Shown: positions 1 through 9,936 of the stretch, in pieces | Layout: each line of letters opens with the position of its first letter | How positions within the stretch are numbered: the stretch's first letter is position 1 | Source of the DNA: Gammaproteobacteria bacterium | GTDB taxonomy: Bacteria > Pseudomonadota > Gammaproteobacteria > JAADGQ01 | DNA: 54,790 nucleotides | Direction of reading: 5' to 3' | NCBI GenBank assembly: GCA_015490755.1 | Contig: WFXF01000060.1 | Coordinates: forward strand, 1 to 54,790 | Program-made: the position numbers and the translations under genes | The notes under the pieces: model-generated | The model's input: only the letters and a program-made list of their open reading frames with translations | Databases searched by the model: none | What the model was told of the DNA's origin: nothing

Positions 1-213
1 AGCTAATGCGGTGATGCCTAAACTCCAGGCAGCGATCCATACACCAAATTGGTTTGCTTTAATTTCACTATGGTCGGTGATGAGCCATGGCCAAAGCTTT
101 TGGTCAGCAAATTTTAGTAAATTTTTTTGTATGTTATTGTGGTTTTGAAGGAACCAGGGGGCTATGAGTAAAATTAGCCATAAAGGTTCATGCCATTGCA
201 GGGAAAAGTTCAA
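1..213 (-). CDS. N-terminal fragment of a BatB-like VWA membrane protein (runs off the window edge)
   Basis: About 71 codons are open on the minus strand from a TTG at 211-213 to the window edge, after an in-frame TAG a few codons upstream. The start reads NFSLQWHEPLWLILLIAPW, a hydrophobic N-terminus rich in Trp and Leu. It is followed by FADQKLWPWL and a second hydrophobic stretch. This order (short membrane anchor, then an 'xDxHLLPxL'-like motif, then another membrane segment) is what I know from BatB-type von Willebrand factor A proteins. The VWA domain itself would lie outside the window. No clear ribosome binding site is visible and the TTG start is a guess. The protein could be another small membrane protein. 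Confidence 0.4.
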   Translation of the reverse strand, partial: MNFSLQWHEPLWLILLIAPWFLQNHNNIQKNLLKFADQKLWPWLITDHSEIKANQFGVWIAAWSLGITALA

Positions 214-286
214 GGTTCTGGGCTAAAGTAAAAAAATGCGTATTGATAAACATATTATAAATATGTGCAGAAGGTCCAATTAAACA

Positions 287-1939
287 TTATTTTGAACGTT
301 TGGTGTTTAACAATATTATGATACCAATGCCGGCTAATAACCAGCTCAGTACGGGCATGGAGCCTAACATTGCAAGAGTGAAACCATTAAGGGCTAACAG
401 TATTGTGGCAGATATGATTAAGCTTCCGCCAACAATGGCTGAAAAAGTTCGCCGGTTGCCCAGTTTAATCTCTTGATGAATCTTTTTCAGGTCATCAGAT
501 TTCCAGTTAACTTGCAGCTTTCCCTTGTTGATCTGCTCCAGCGTATCGTAGGCGAGCATCGGCAGTTTGGGGAATGCTTCCATCCAGCGGGGTGCATTAT
601 TCTTTAGCTCTTTGAAAACAGCAGTGGGTCCAATCTGGTCACGCATCCATTTTTCCAGGAATGGCTTTGCGGTTTCCCATAAGTTGAGCTCCGGGTTGAG
701 CTGTCGCCCCAGCCCTTCAATATTTAACAGTGTTTTTTGCAAGAGAACCAGTTGCGGCTGTATCTCCATATCAAAACGACGTGCCGTTTGAAAAAGACGC
801 AAGAGCAGGTGTCCAAATGAGATATCTTTTAATGGTTTTTCAAAGATAGGTTCACAGACACTACGAATAGCCGCTTCGAATTCATCAACTCGTGTATCAG
901 ACGATACCCAGCCTGATTGCACATGCAGCTCGGCGACACGCTGGTAATCACGGTTAAAAAAGGCAAGAAAGTTTTCAGCGAGATAGTGTTGATCTTCAAA
1001 ACTCAGTGAGCCAACGATACCGAAATCGACAGCGATATATTGGCCGTCATCAGCGACAAAGATATTGCCAGGGTGCATGTCGGCATGGAAAAAATTATGA
1101 CTGAATACTTGTGTGAAAAAAATCTCGACACCACGCGATGAGAGAGCCTTAAGGTCAATATTTTTCTCTTTAAGTTGCTCAATATTATCGACTGGAACTC
1201 CGTAAACCCGTTCCATGACAAGGATGTTTTTACGTGCGTATGGCCAAAATACTTCTGGAATGTAGAGCAGGTCTGATTTTTTGAAGTTACGATGTAGCTG
1301 TGAAGCGTTAGCCGCTTCGCGCATAAGATCCAGCTCATCAAAAATTGTTTTTTCATACTCTTGAACGACCTCTACAGGGCGTAGCCGATGAGCGTCTTTC
1401 CAGTAGCGTTCCGCCAGATGAGCCAAAGTGTAGAGCAGGTCAATATCGTGGCGAATGGTTTTTTCAATACCGGGGCGTAATACTTTGACAATCACATCTT
1501 CGCCACTATGCAAACGTGCGGTATGAACCTGGGAGATGGAGGCGGCGGCCAAGGTTTCAGAGCTGAACTCAGAGAAAATTTCACTGATCGGTTTGCCGTA
1601 GGCTTCTTCGATAATGGCTCGGGATTTTTCGCTGGAAAAGGGGGGGACGCGATCTTGAAGTTTAGCCAGTTCATCTGCAAGGTCATCGGGCAACAGATCA
1701 CGGCGTGTGGAAAGAATTTGGCCGAATTTCACAAAAATTGGCCCCAAATCTTCAAGCGCACGGCGAATGCGCACCGCATAAGGGGGTTGCTCTCGCTTGA
1801 CCCAGTTCCAGGGAAGTATGTAGCGCAAGAATCGCAGAGGACGAAACAGGTTGGTGGCGAGCACCACTTCGTCAAGACTGTGCCTGATTAATACTCTGTT
1901 AATTTCAAACAGTCGTAAAAGCTGTTTAGGATGAGCCAT
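287..1939 (-). CDS. ubiB: UbiB, atypical kinase-like ubiquinone biosynthesis protein
   Basis: This is a 550-residue ABC1/ADCK/UbiB-family protein, an ATPase-like factor needed for aerobic ubiquinone (coenzyme Q) biosynthesis at the inner membrane. Hallmarks are KFGQ at residues 71-74, the alanine-rich nucleotide loop AAAS near 131-134, a following Lys near 152, HADMHPGN near 285-292 and DFG near 305. Two membrane helices close the C-terminus (about 505-545), as in Escherichia coli UbiB, and the length matches the family. It is the last gene of ubiE-RDD-ubiJ-ubiB. The ATG has GAGG about eight bases upstream. Identification is firm; the biochemical role in the family is accessory rather than a known catalytic step. 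Confidence 0.95.
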   Translation of the reverse strand: MAHPKQLLRLFEINRVLIRHSLDEVVLATNLFRPLRFLRYILPWNWVKREQPPYAVRIRRALEDLGPIFVKFGQILSTRRDLLPDDLADELAKLQDRVPPFSSEKSRAIIEEAYGKPISEIFSEFSSETLAAASISQVHTARLHSGEDVIVKVLRPGIEKTIRHDIDLLYTLAHLAERYWKDAHRLRPVEVVQEYEKTIFDELDLMREAANASQLHRNFKKSDLLYIPEVFWPYARKNILVMERVYGVPVDNIEQLKEKNIDLKALSSRGVEIFFTQVFSHNFFHADMHPGNIFVADDGQYIAVDFGIVGSLSFEDQHYLAENFLAFFNRDYQRVAELHVQSGWVSSDTRVDEFEAAIRSVCEPIFEKPLKDISFGHLLLRLFQTARRFDMEIQPQLVLLQKTLLNIEGLGRQLNPELNLWETAKPFLEKWMRDQIGPTAVFKELKNNAPRWMEAFPKLPMLAYDTLEQINKGKLQVNWKSDDLKKIHQEIKLGNRRTFSAIVGGSLIISATILLALNGFTLAMLGSMPVLSWLLAGIGIIILLNTKRSK

Positions 1940-1963
1940 TAATCAGACCTCAATAGGTGTGTG

Positions 1964-2572
1964 TTATTCGCTATTTTGTAAACGGTGAATACGTGCTTCA
2001 AGGCGATCCATATCCATACGTAGTTGGTCGACACCGCTTAGAAAGGTATTGACCTCAATAGGGTGTGGGAGATCACGACTCTCTTCTTGTAAATACTCTG
2101 TTGTATTTAGCTGTAATGTGCCGAATGTCTGTTTTGCCCAATCTTGCAATGTTCGGGCAGCGGTTCCTGCTTGATGGGCAATTACGTCACCGGTGTATCG
2201 TGAGAGTTGTTCTTCCCAGTCAATGTCGATCTGTGTGAGAATCTCCTGGAACTGTTTTCCGAGTTCACTACTCCCTTGAATTTCAATATTGCTTGAAAGA
2301 ATGGAGCTGCTACCCGGTTTTTCCACTCCTGTTTTTGCAAGTGAAAACAGAGTGCCTTTTATAATGGTATCCGGCGATTCGACCACTGCTTGAGTGACTC
2401 CGACGTGCTGGCCAGTAAATGTGAAATAGAGTGTTTGCCTGGCATCGCTCAATTCAATTGCGATGGTTTTTCCGTCGAGCCGGGAAAGTTTTTCAGGCGT
2501 TAGTGGATCAGAGCTTAAATAGTGATTAAAGGCCTTTTCCATTAGATTGATCAGTGTGTCTGGCAGGTTCAC
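1964..2572 (-). CDS. ubiJ: UbiJ, SCP2-domain ubiquinone biosynthesis accessory factor
   Basis: This 202-residue protein has an N-terminal SCP2-like lipid-binding domain (roughly residues 10-110) and a C-terminal helical, coiled-coil-like tail rich in charged residues (LRMDMDRLEARIHRLQ). That is the UbiJ layout. UbiJ organises the soluble Ubi complex and binds ubiquinone intermediates. The start is a GTG whose GTGA overlaps the stop of the upstream RDD gene by four bases, which implies translational coupling. Position between ubiE and ubiB supports the call even though SCP2 sequences diverge quickly. Confidence 0.88.
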   Translation of the reverse strand: MNLPDTLINLMEKAFNHYLSSDPLTPEKLSRLDGKTIAIELSDARQTLYFTFTGQHVGVTQAVVESPDTIIKGTLFSLAKTGVEKPGSSSILSSNIEIQGSSELGKQFQEILTQIDIDWEEQLSRYTGDVIAHQAGTAARTLQDWAKQTFGTLQLNTTEYLQEESRDLPHPIEVNTFLSGVDQLRMDMDRLEARIHRLQNSE

Positions 2573-3069
2573 AACAGCTTTTTTTCCAGAGTTTCAAGTG
2601 AATCTTCAGTATGTTCATTGCCACGAATGACAACTGTTTTGGCAATTTTATCATGGAAACATTGATTGCGTTTATCCCAGAGCATCCAGAAAAAACCCAA
2701 TAGAAGGGGGAGCGCTGAAATCAAATAGGAAATATAGCGGAGAATGGCCTGGAGAGTGGTAATACTTTTTCCTGTTCTTGCATCGACAACATAGCAATCC
2801 AGCAGCATTTTTCCCGGTGTTGCCATGAATTTGACCCACATAAATACCACAAATATGGCGGGTAAAACATTGTCAATGAAAAGCTCAATATAATAACTGT
2901 TAGGGTATTGAGCGAGGGCTTCGGGAGTTCCCTGAATCTGAAAATAGTCAAGACCCAAAATTGCGGCGACTAAACCGAAAGTGAAGAGAGCAATAATAAT
3001 CGTGTCGATAATCAGAGCCGTTAAACGTCGACCAAAACCAGCGTATTCAATATCTTCATCTGAATTCAT
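2569..3069 (-). CDS. RDD-family membrane protein inside the ubiquinone operon
   Basis: This 166-residue protein begins with the RDD signature ([20 protein letters not shown], with the Arg pair and membrane Asp). It has three to four predicted membrane segments and the family's late motif around [18 protein letters not shown]. Function is unknown for most RDD proteins; some are linked to ion transport. It overlaps ubiE upstream by ATGA and ubiJ downstream by GTGA, so it is co-translated with both. In E. coli ubiJ directly follows ubiE, so this gene is an insertion in the standard order. A role in quinone metabolism is inferred from context only. Confidence 0.85.
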   Translation of the reverse strand: MNSDEDIEYAGFGRRLTALIIDTIIIALFTFGLVAAILGLDYFQIQGTPEALAQYPNSYYIELFIDNVLPAIFVVFMWVKFMATPGKMLLDCYVVDARTGKSITTLQAILRYISYLISALPLLLGFFWMLWDKRNQCFHDKIAKTVVIRGNEHTEDSLETLEKKLL

Positions 3070-3836
3070 AATTTATAACCACGGTGTATTGCGACGATGC
3101 CTGCACTCATATTGGTGTAATCGCAGCGCTCAAAGCCGACTTCCTGTATCATTGTTTTCAGTGTTTCCTGATCAGGGTGCATGCGAATGGATTCAGCCAG
3201 ATAGCGATAACTGTCTGCATCATTGGCGATTACTTTGCCTAGTGTGGGCAGTATCTTGAAAGAGTAAAAATCATAAAATGACTTTAAGGGGGGCAATGTC
3301 ACTTCAGAAAATTCCAGCACAACCAGGCGACCCCCTGGCTTTAAGACGCGATACATTTCAGCGAGTGCCGCTGGTTTATTGGTGACATTGCGCAGACCAA
3401 AAGCGATGGTAACGCAGTTAAAGTGATGATCTGGAAAAGGCAAAAACTCAGCATTGGCTTGTGCATAATCAACGTTACCAATAATGCCGAGATCGACTAA
3501 TCGGCGACGACCATTGGCGAGCATATTGCAATTAATGTCACTGGAAATCACCTGTCCAGTCGAGCCGACCTGTTTCGCTTGCTGTTTAGTGAGGTCACCC
3601 GTTCCAGCGGCCAGATCCAGGACGCGGTGACCACTGTGCAGGCCACAATATTCAATCGCCACACGTTTCCAGATGCGATGAACACCTAATGACATCAGAT
3701 CATTCATAACATCATATTGATCCGCCACAGAATCAAACACGCCCGCCACTTTACGCACTTTATCGTTGACCGCAACTTGCTCAAAACCAAAGTGCGTGGT
3801 GGATTCCTGTTTTGTATTAATCTGTTCTGGCTTCAT
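3066..3836 (-). CDS. ubiE: UbiE, demethylmenaquinone/2-methoxy-6-polyprenyl-benzoquinol C-methyltransferase
   Basis: This is a 256-residue class I SAM methyltransferase. Motif I is [12 protein letters not shown], followed by SSDIN, and the family-specific stretches [17 protein letters not shown] and AFGLRNVTN are present, with [12 protein letters not shown] later. UbiE carries out the C-methylation step of ubiquinone biosynthesis (and of menaquinone where made). Its ATG overlaps the hslU stop by one base (TAATG), and its stop overlaps the RDD gene start by four bases. It therefore links the HslVU protease genes to the ubi genes on one transcript. Length and motifs are normal. Confidence 0.96.
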   Translation of the reverse strand: MKPEQINTKQESTTHFGFEQVAVNDKVRKVAGVFDSVADQYDVMNDLMSLGVHRIWKRVAIEYCGLHSGHRVLDLAAGTGDLTKQQAKQVGSTGQVISSDINCNMLANGRRRLVDLGIIGNVDYAQANAEFLPFPDHHFNCVTIAFGLRNVTNKPAALAEMYRVLKPGGRLVVLEFSEVTLPPLKSFYDFYSFKILPTLGKVIANDADSYRYLAESIRMHPDQETLKTMIQEVGFERCDYTNMSAGIVAIHRGYKL

Positions 3837-5167
3837 TATAAAATATAGCGCCCTAAATCTTCATCTTTGACGAGTTCACCCAGACGGTCATCTACATATT
3901 TTGCATCAATGCTGACATTTTCGCCTTGTTTGTCAGACGCTTCAAAAGAGAGGTCTTCCAAAAGGCGTTCCATCACAGTATGCAGGCGGCGTGCACCAAT
4001 ATTTTCAGTACGTTCATTCACCTCCCAGGCCACTTCCGCCAATTTATCAATGCCATCTTCGGTAATATCCAGCGTCACACCTTCGGTGGCGAGCAGTGCT
4101 TTATATTGTGTGACTAATGAAGCATCCGGTTCGGTCAGGATTCGAGTAAAATCTTTTGCATTCAGAGCTTGCAGTTCAACTCGAATGGGCAGGCGACCTT
4201 GCAGCTCAGGGATCAAATCAGACGGTTTGGATAGGTGAAAAGCACCCGAAGAGATAAACAGAATATGGTCAGTTTTGATCATGCCAAACTTGGTGCTGAC
4301 AGTACAGCCTTCGACTAATGGCAACAAGTCGCGTTGCACCCCTTCACGAGAGACATCACCACTGCTGCGTTCGCTGCTTTTGCAAATTTTATCAATTTCA
4401 TCAAGAAACACGATGCCATTTTGCTCCGCACTTTGCACCGCTTTTGTTTTGATTTCGTCATCATTCATCATTTTTGAAGCTTCATCATCAACGAGCACTT
4501 TATAGGCATCTTTGATGGGCAGACGACGTGACTTTGTTTTTGAGCTGGATATATTCTGAAACATGCTTTGCAGCTGATTGGTCATATCTTCCATGCCGGG
4601 CGGAGCCATGATTTCAACGCCCATTGCGGGCATGTTGACTTCGATATCAATGTCACGATCATCAAGCTTGCCTTCACGTAACATTTTACGAAAACGCTGG
4701 CGTGTTGATGACTCTTCATCCGTACTCTCTTCACCGCGTGCAGGAGGTAGCAAAATATCGAGTATGCGCTCTTCAGCAGCATCTTCTGCCCGACGCTTGA
4801 CCTTACGCATCTCGGTTTCGCGGGTCTGTTTGATTGCAATATCAACCAGATCGCGAATGATGGATTCAACATCACGCCCGACATAACCGACTTCAGTAAA
4901 TTTGCTGGCTTCCACTTTAATGAAAGGCGCATCTGCAATATGGGCAACGCGACGGGCAATTTCAGTTTTGCCCACACCGGTCGGGCCGATCATCAGAATA
5001 TTTTTTGGAGTGATTTCATTGCGCAGTGCTTCGTCAATTTGTGCACGCCGCCAGCGATTACGCAGTGCAATCGCCACAGCACGTTTGGCATCAGCCTGGC
5101 CGATGATATGTTTGTCCAGCTCCTGGACGATCTCTCTTGGGGTCATACTTTGATTCATGTTAGACAT
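3836..5167 (-). CDS. hslU: HslU, ATPase subunit of the HslVU protease
   Basis: This 443-residue AAA+ unfoldase has Walker A GPTGVGKT at 61-68, Walker B VFLDEID near 253, the intermediate I-domain (about 110-240), and the C-terminal GRYIL tail that docks into HslV. The substrate-gripping pore motif GYVGRD is present near 90. HslU feeds unfolded proteins to HslV in the cytoplasm. The gene lies directly downstream of hslV with a two-base gap and overlaps ubiE. Length equals that of E. coli HslU. Confidence 0.97.
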   Translation of the reverse strand: MSNMNQSMTPREIVQELDKHIIGQADAKRAVAIALRNRWRRAQIDEALRNEITPKNILMIGPTGVGKTEIARRVAHIADAPFIKVEASKFTEVGYVGRDVESIIRDLVDIAIKQTRETEMRKVKRRAEDAAEERILDILLPPARGEESTDEESSTRQRFRKMLREGKLDDRDIDIEVNMPAMGVEIMAPPGMEDMTNQLQSMFQNISSSKTKSRRLPIKDAYKVLVDDEASKMMNDDEIKTKAVQSAEQNGIVFLDEIDKICKSSERSSGDVSREGVQRDLLPLVEGCTVSTKFGMIKTDHILFISSGAFHLSKPSDLIPELQGRLPIRVELQALNAKDFTRILTEPDASLVTQYKALLATEGVTLDITEDGIDKLAEVAWEVNERTENIGARRLHTVMERLLEDLSFEASDKQGENVSIDAKYVDDRLGELVKDEDLGRYIL

Positions 5168-5169
5168 AT

Positions 5170-5712
5170 CTATTCGTGGGTCAGTGTTTCGATCGTTGTG
5201 TTGGTGTTGGTGTATACGCAGATATTGGCAGCAATGGCCAAACCTTTCTCGACAATGCTGCGAGCGTCCAGTTCCGTGTTTTCCAGAAGTGCCTGAGCCG
5301 CAGATTGAGCAAATGCACCGCCGGAACCGATGGCCATCAAGCTGTTTTCGGGTTCAATGACATCGCCGTTACCGGTGATGATCAGGGACGTTTCATGATC
5401 GGCAACTGCTAATAGTGCTTCAAGGCGACGCAACATGCGGTCAGTCCGCCAATCTTTGGCCAGCTCTACAGCAGAGCGGGTCAGGTTGCCTGAATGTTTT
5501 TCCAGTTTACCTTCAAAACGTTCAAACAGGGTGAATGCATCGGCCGTGCCGCCCGCAAAACCAGCGATGACTTTGTCGTGATACAGACGTCTGACTTTGC
5601 GGGCATTGCCTTTCATGACGGTATTGCCGAGTGAAACCTGACCATCGCCACCAATCACGACCTGATTGCCACGTCGTACCGATAAAATTGTGGTGCCTCT
5701 ATACTGTTCCAA
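5170..5712 (-). CDS. hslV: HslV, proteolytic subunit of the HslVU protease
   Basis: This 180-residue threonine protease of the proteasome-beta family has a catalytic Thr in [11 protein letters not shown], which is exposed after removal of a six- to seven-residue propeptide. The conserved [22 protein letters not shown] and [17 protein letters not shown] blocks are present. The start is TTG, chosen because AAAGGAG lies at a good distance upstream and because the short propeptide matches many bacterial HslV proteins. Paired with hslU. No convincing heat-shock sigma-32 promoter was seen in the 58-base gap after xerC. Confidence 0.96.
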   Translation of the reverse strand: MEQYRGTTILSVRRGNQVVIGGDGQVSLGNTVMKGNARKVRRLYHDKVIAGFAGGTADAFTLFERFEGKLEKHSGNLTRSAVELAKDWRTDRMLRRLEALLAVADHETSLIITGNGDVIEPENSLMAIGSGGAFAQSAAQALLENTELDARSIVEKGLAIAANICVYTNTNTTIETLTHE

Positions 5713-5770
5713 TGAGGACTCCTTTAACTGGGAACATTAAAAAATATTTATGGCGGAGGATTGTACACCA

Positions 5771-6667
5771 TCATGAATTCGTTTTCTTTTTTTTGGCGCG
5801 TGGATGGGTTTTGTCGTAGACCGATGCCAGGTGCTGAAAGTCGAGGTGGGTGTAAATTTGTGTCGATGAAATATCAGCATGACCCAGTAACTCTTGCACT
5901 GCTCGAATTTGACCGCTGGATTCCAGCAGGTGGCTGGCAAAAGAGTGGCGCAACATATGAGGGTGCAGGGGAACACTGAGCTGTTGTTTAACTCCCCACT
6001 CTTTGAGTCGCAATTGTACTGCGCGTGTTGTGAGGCGGGCTCCTCTGCGGCCGACAAAAAATGCTGTTTCATCTTTTTTTATTAAAGTGCTGCGGACGAC
6101 AAGCCAGCTTTGAATGGCTTTGATCGCAAAGCGACCGACAGGGACGATGCGTATTTTTCCACCCTTGCCTGTGACGCGGACAGTGGCATCATCCAGATCA
6201 ATATCTTCAAGGTCTAATTGGGTCAGTTCTGCGACACGCAATCCTGAGGAGTAGAGTAGCTCCATGATGGCAAAGTCACGAATGCTTAAATCATCGGTGG
6301 GTTCTTTATCCAGCAGTTGCGAGGTTTGTTCCGTATTGAGCACTTTTGGCAGTTTGTGTGCTGCTTTTGGTGCTTTAATACCGGTAGCAGGATTGTTCTT
6401 GATCTCTCCATTTTTTAGTAGATAACCAAAAAAGGTACGAAGCACTGAAAGTTGTCGCTGCAAGCTTCGGCCGTTTAAACCTTTGCTGTGTAGCGTGACG
6501 ATTAAATGGCGTATGTGTGTTGGTGTGATTTCATGCCACTGTGTGATTGATTGTTGCTGGTAAAAATCAGAGGCTTTTATTAGATCACGCCGGTAGTTAC
6601 TGATCGTGTGGGGTGATAAACAACGACCTTCAAGGTGTGATATAAATTTTTTAATCCACTCTTGCAT
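5771..6667 (-). CDS. xerC: XerC-type tyrosine recombinase
   Basis: This is a 298-residue tyrosine recombinase, the standard length for XerC/XerD, when started at the ATG at 6665-6667. The open frame extends 22 codons further, but those overlap the upstream gene and do not resemble the family. An N-terminal core-binding domain (about 1-95) precedes the catalytic domain. The active-site residues are visible: Arg in LLYSSGLRVAEL, Lys in TGKGGKIR, HxxR in HPHMLRHSFASHLL, His in LGHAD, and the nucleophile Tyr in TQIYTHLD. It resolves chromosome dimers at dif. Adjacency to hslVU (as codV-clpQY in Bacillus) favours XerC over XerD. The start codon overlaps the preceding stop as TAATG. Confidence 0.9.
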   Translation of the reverse strand: MQEWIKKFISHLEGRCLSPHTISNYRRDLIKASDFYQQQSITQWHEITPTHIRHLIVTLHSKGLNGRSLQRQLSVLRTFFGYLLKNGEIKNNPATGIKAPKAAHKLPKVLNTEQTSQLLDKEPTDDLSIRDFAIMELLYSSGLRVAELTQLDLEDIDLDDATVRVTGKGGKIRIVPVGRFAIKAIQSWLVVRSTLIKKDETAFFVGRRGARLTTRAVQLRLKEWGVKQQLSVPLHPHMLRHSFASHLLESSGQIRAVQELLGHADISSTQIYTHLDFQHLASVYDKTHPRAKKKKTNS

Positions 6668-8523
6668 TAATGTTTGGATAAAAAGTGTTGCTGTTCCCAT
6701 AGAGAGAGGCTGAGAAGTGGCCATAATCCCCATGCCAGATCAATTTGACCGCTCATGTGTTGTTTGTAAATTTTATGTAAAGCATTGCGGTCTAACTCCA
6801 TCCCTAGAATATCGGTTCTATCTAGTAATGCTCGTTCAAAAGTCGATTTCAATGATGTTCTTAACCAATCCCCCATGGGGATACTGAAACCTCGTTTAGC
6901 GCTGGTTTGATGGGAAGTATAACGAGTGAGCGCATGGCGCAGTGGTAGTTTGCCCTGCATATTTTTTATGTCTAGGCAAGATTGCCAGTCAACTTTGGTG
7001 GCTATAGATATAACTTCGCGATCAAGTAATGGTACTCTTACCTCTATGGAATGAAACATGCTGGCGCGATCTACCTTTAATAGCACCATATTTAAATGGC
7101 AGGTGAATTCATTCCAGCGCAGCCATTGGGCGCTGGCATCAGTTTCCCCCCCCATATAATTAAACACAGGATAGCTATCAGGCCATGCGGGTAACTTTGT
7201 GAAGATGTTACCTAACAAGGATTCAGATAAATGAGTGTGTTTATCTCGTTGCCAATGCCCAAATGTGGAATAGCGCCTTAAAGCGTGAGGCATATCTAAT
7301 AACCCCACTTTTTTTAAAGCCCATTGCGCATTACGCTGCCAGTATGGATTTTTAAAGCCACTGGCGTGATTTATCATGTCGGCAGCTCGTCTGGTATAGC
7401 CCCAAAATAGCTCATCACCACCATCGCCTGATAAAATGACTTTATATTTTTCGCTGGCGATCTGTGATACGAGCATGGTAGGAAAGCTGGAGTAGTCACC
7501 AAATGGTTCACCGCAGGATGCTATAACATTATCAAGCATAGCCAATGCTTCGTTTGATGTGACATGTTTGATAATATGCTTGACATCTATTTCTTTAGCA
7601 TATATCGCAGCATCTGTTGATTCATCCGTTGCTTCTTCTCCTGAGCCAATAGTAAATGCTTCGATAGATGAGTTACTAAACTCACGCATTTTAGCTGTGA
7701 TGAGTGGTGAGTCGATGCCTCCAGAAAGAAATGATGCTACGGGTACGTCACTCACCAATTGCCGTTTAACAGCAGAGGAGATTGCAGCATTCACTGCTTC
7801 ATAGGCTTCGTTGCCGGATATTGAAGGTATTTGATATTGTGGAAAACTATAATATTTACCCTGTTTTACTGCGCCACTGGATTGAACTTCCAGCCAGGAA
7901 CCGGGTTCCAGCATATGGGTGTTCTTTAGAAGAGCATAGGGTGCAGGTATGTAGGAAAGTCGTAAATATAGCGCTAATGCATCATGCGAAACTGGTAATC
8001 CCTGTCTCCATGGGTGAGCCAGGATTTGGTCATATTGCGATGCAAAAGCAACACCTTGTGGTGTTTGCATATAATAAAGAGGCTTGATGCCTGCGTGATC
8101 GCGGGCGAGTAACAGGCTACGTTTAACCTTGTCATAAAAAGCGAGTGCAAACATGCCATTGAAAAGATCAAGGGCATCACGACCCCATTCAATAAGAGCA
8201 TGGAGTACAACTTCGCTGTCACCACTTGAACGAAATGTAATGTTTTTTGCTTCCAGCTTTTTGCGTAATTCTCGAAAGTTATATACCTCGCCGTTGAAGA
8301 CTAATGTATAACGTTCATTGTCTGACACCATTGGCTGATGTCCAGTGGGGCTTAAATCAAGAATTGCCAAGCGCCTGAACACTAGCGTACAAACTTTGTC
8401 TTCAGCAGTCCATAAGCCGTCGTCGTCAGGGCCTCGTCTTTGCATCAGGTCACTAATATACTGCCAGTTAGCTCCACTGTGGGAGCGCCCGTTTATACAA
8501 ATCTCACCTGCAATTCCACACAT
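6667..8523 (-). CDS. AsnB-like glutamine-hydrolysing asparagine synthase/amidotransferase
   Basis: This 618-residue class-II amidotransferase has a nucleophile Cys right after Met (MCGIAGEI), a glutaminase domain with RRGPDDDG (about 29-36) and FNGEVYNF, and an asparagine-synthetase domain with the PP-loop FLSGGIDSPL. In family terms it makes asparagine from aspartate and glutamine, but this long paralogue group is often found in polysaccharide loci, where it amidates sugar acids. The divergent GT4 glycosyltransferase beside it favours a surface-glycan role (inference). Its stop overlaps the xerC start, placing it at the head of the xerC-hslVU-ubi run. Confidence 0.85.
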   Translation of the reverse strand: MCGIAGEICINGRSHSGANWQYISDLMQRRGPDDDGLWTAEDKVCTLVFRRLAILDLSPTGHQPMVSDNERYTLVFNGEVYNFRELRKKLEAKNITFRSSGDSEVVLHALIEWGRDALDLFNGMFALAFYDKVKRSLLLARDHAGIKPLYYMQTPQGVAFASQYDQILAHPWRQGLPVSHDALALYLRLSYIPAPYALLKNTHMLEPGSWLEVQSSGAVKQGKYYSFPQYQIPSISGNEAYEAVNAAISSAVKRQLVSDVPVASFLSGGIDSPLITAKMREFSNSSIEAFTIGSGEEATDESTDAAIYAKEIDVKHIIKHVTSNEALAMLDNVIASCGEPFGDYSSFPTMLVSQIASEKYKVILSGDGGDELFWGYTRRAADMINHASGFKNPYWQRNAQWALKKVGLLDMPHALRRYSTFGHWQRDKHTHLSESLLGNIFTKLPAWPDSYPVFNYMGGETDASAQWLRWNEFTCHLNMVLLKVDRASMFHSIEVRVPLLDREVISIATKVDWQSCLDIKNMQGKLPLRHALTRYTSHQTSAKRGFSIPMGDWLRTSLKSTFERALLDRTDILGMELDRNALHKIYKQHMSGQIDLAWGLWPLLSLSLWEQQHFLSKH

Positions 8524-8666
8524 AAATATTATTTTTTATAGCATAAATTTAGATGGCATCTATAATAATATTATTCATAAGTTAAAGTATACTATTACTC
8601 AGTATCAGTAACGGGCAGTTTTAAGCCGTTTTGATCCATCCTAATATCAATCATATTTATATCGCC

Positions 8667-9908
8667 ATGAAAATAGCTTTTTTTGTTGATGCTTTCCCGG
8701 TTTTGTCTGAAACATTCATTTTAAATCAGATAATTGGACTTATAAATAATGGTCATGAAGTCGACATCTATTCCAGAGGTCGCGGCTCTCAGGATGTAGT
8801 GCATCCTGAGGTATTAAAATATGATCTGATAAAACGAGTTTTTTATTTCAGTGATATTCCTAAGTCAGTGACTGGCCGAGTTGGTTTTTTATTGCAAACT
8901 CTTGTGCGTAGTAACGTCCTGTTAAAACCGTCATTGTGGGTGCGTATAATAGGTGTTTTTGCATCAAAAAAAACACGTAATTCTTTTCCAAAATTAGTGC
9001 AATTAACTATGATGTTACGCCAAGAAGAGAGCGAAGCATATGACATAATTCACAGTCAGTATGGCACATTGGGACGCAGCGTTATTTTGCTAAAAGAGAA
9101 TGGGGTATTACCAGGCAAGCACGTTACCTCTTTTCGTGGCCATGATATTACACAGCAAGCATACAGGAAGAGTGGTTATTATGATGACTTGTTTGCCAAA
9201 GGTGATCTTTTTTTACCTGTGAGTAACAGTTTAAAGAAAATGCTGACAGTTAGAGGGTGCGCTAGCGAAAAAATCCACATATTGCATTCTGGAATCAATT
9301 CTGAAAAATTTGTTTGCCGAGCAAGAAATTTAGAAAAAGGGGCACCAGTAAATATTCTTACTGTGGCTCGTTTAGTGGAAATGAAAGGTGTTGAGTACGG
9401 CATTAAAGCAGTGGCCAGTTTAATTGACTCGGGTAAGTCTATCCAATATAAAATAGCCGGAGACGGTATTTTGTGCGATCAACTGGAAAAGTTAATTGTA
9501 GAGCTTGGCATGGAGAGCTCCATAAAGTTATTAGGCTGGCAAAACCATGATAGCATTACCAAATTAATGGATGACACCCATATATTATTAACCCCTAGTG
9601 TTACGGCTGCCAATGGTGAACAAGAAGGTATTCCCAATGTCGTCAAAGAAGCTATGGCGATGTGTATTCCTGTTGTTAGTACCTTGCATAGTGGTATTCC
9701 GGAGCTGCTTGAAAACGGTGTGTCAGGTTATCTCGTACCAGAAAGAGATGAATTGCTACTTGCAGAATCCCTTGCCAAACTCATCAACTCGCCTGACAGC
9801 TGGCCTGAAATGGGTCTAGCTGGTCGCAAAAAAGTTGAGGCGGATTTTGATATACAGAAACTTAATGACAAATTGATAGAGTTGTATAGATCAATTCTCG
9901 CTAAATAG
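8667..9908 (+). CDS. GT4-family glycosyltransferase (GT-B fold)
   Basis: This protein of about 413 residues starts at ATG 8667 (MKIAFFVDAFPVLSETFI), where family homology begins; an upstream TTG at 8631 would add twelve unlikely residues. The N-terminal half resembles WcaL-type transferases (FPxLSETFI). The C-terminal GT4 half has TVARLVEMKGVEYGIKA, and the sugar-nucleotide-binding E-x7-E segment EGIPNVVKEAMA followed by PVVSTLHSGIPELL. It probably adds a sugar to a lipid-linked or surface glycan in the cytoplasm. It is divergent from the asnB-like gene across about 140 AT-rich bases that must hold both promoters. Donor and acceptor cannot be read from sequence. Confidence 0.88.
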   Translation: MKIAFFVDAFPVLSETFILNQIIGLINNGHEVDIYSRGRGSQDVVHPEVLKYDLIKRVFYFSDIPKSVTGRVGFLLQTLVRSNVLLKPSLWVRIIGVFASKKTRNSFPKLVQLTMMLRQEESEAYDIIHSQYGTLGRSVILLKENGVLPGKHVTSFRGHDITQQAYRKSGYYDDLFAKGDLFLPVSNSLKKMLTVRGCASEKIHILHSGINSEKFVCRARNLEKGAPVNILTVARLVEMKGVEYGIKAVASLIDSGKSIQYKIAGDGILCDQLEKLIVELGMESSIKLLGWQNHDSITKLMDDTHILLTPSVTAANGEQEGIPNVVKEAMAMCIPVVSTLHSGIPELLENGVSGYLVPERDELLLAESLAKLINSPDSWPEMGLAGRKKVEADFDIQKLNDKLIELYRSILAK

Positions 9909-9936
9909 TATAACTTTAGTTGCAACGGTTATTTTG

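Noticed and set aside
4582-4977. 131-codon frame within hslU on the same strand
   Set aside because: It is an out-of-frame shadow of the well-conserved hslU sequence.
5713-5770. Heat-shock sigma-32 promoter before hslV
   Set aside because: The gap lacks a CTTGAA-type -35 with a CCCCAT-type -10 at proper spacing.
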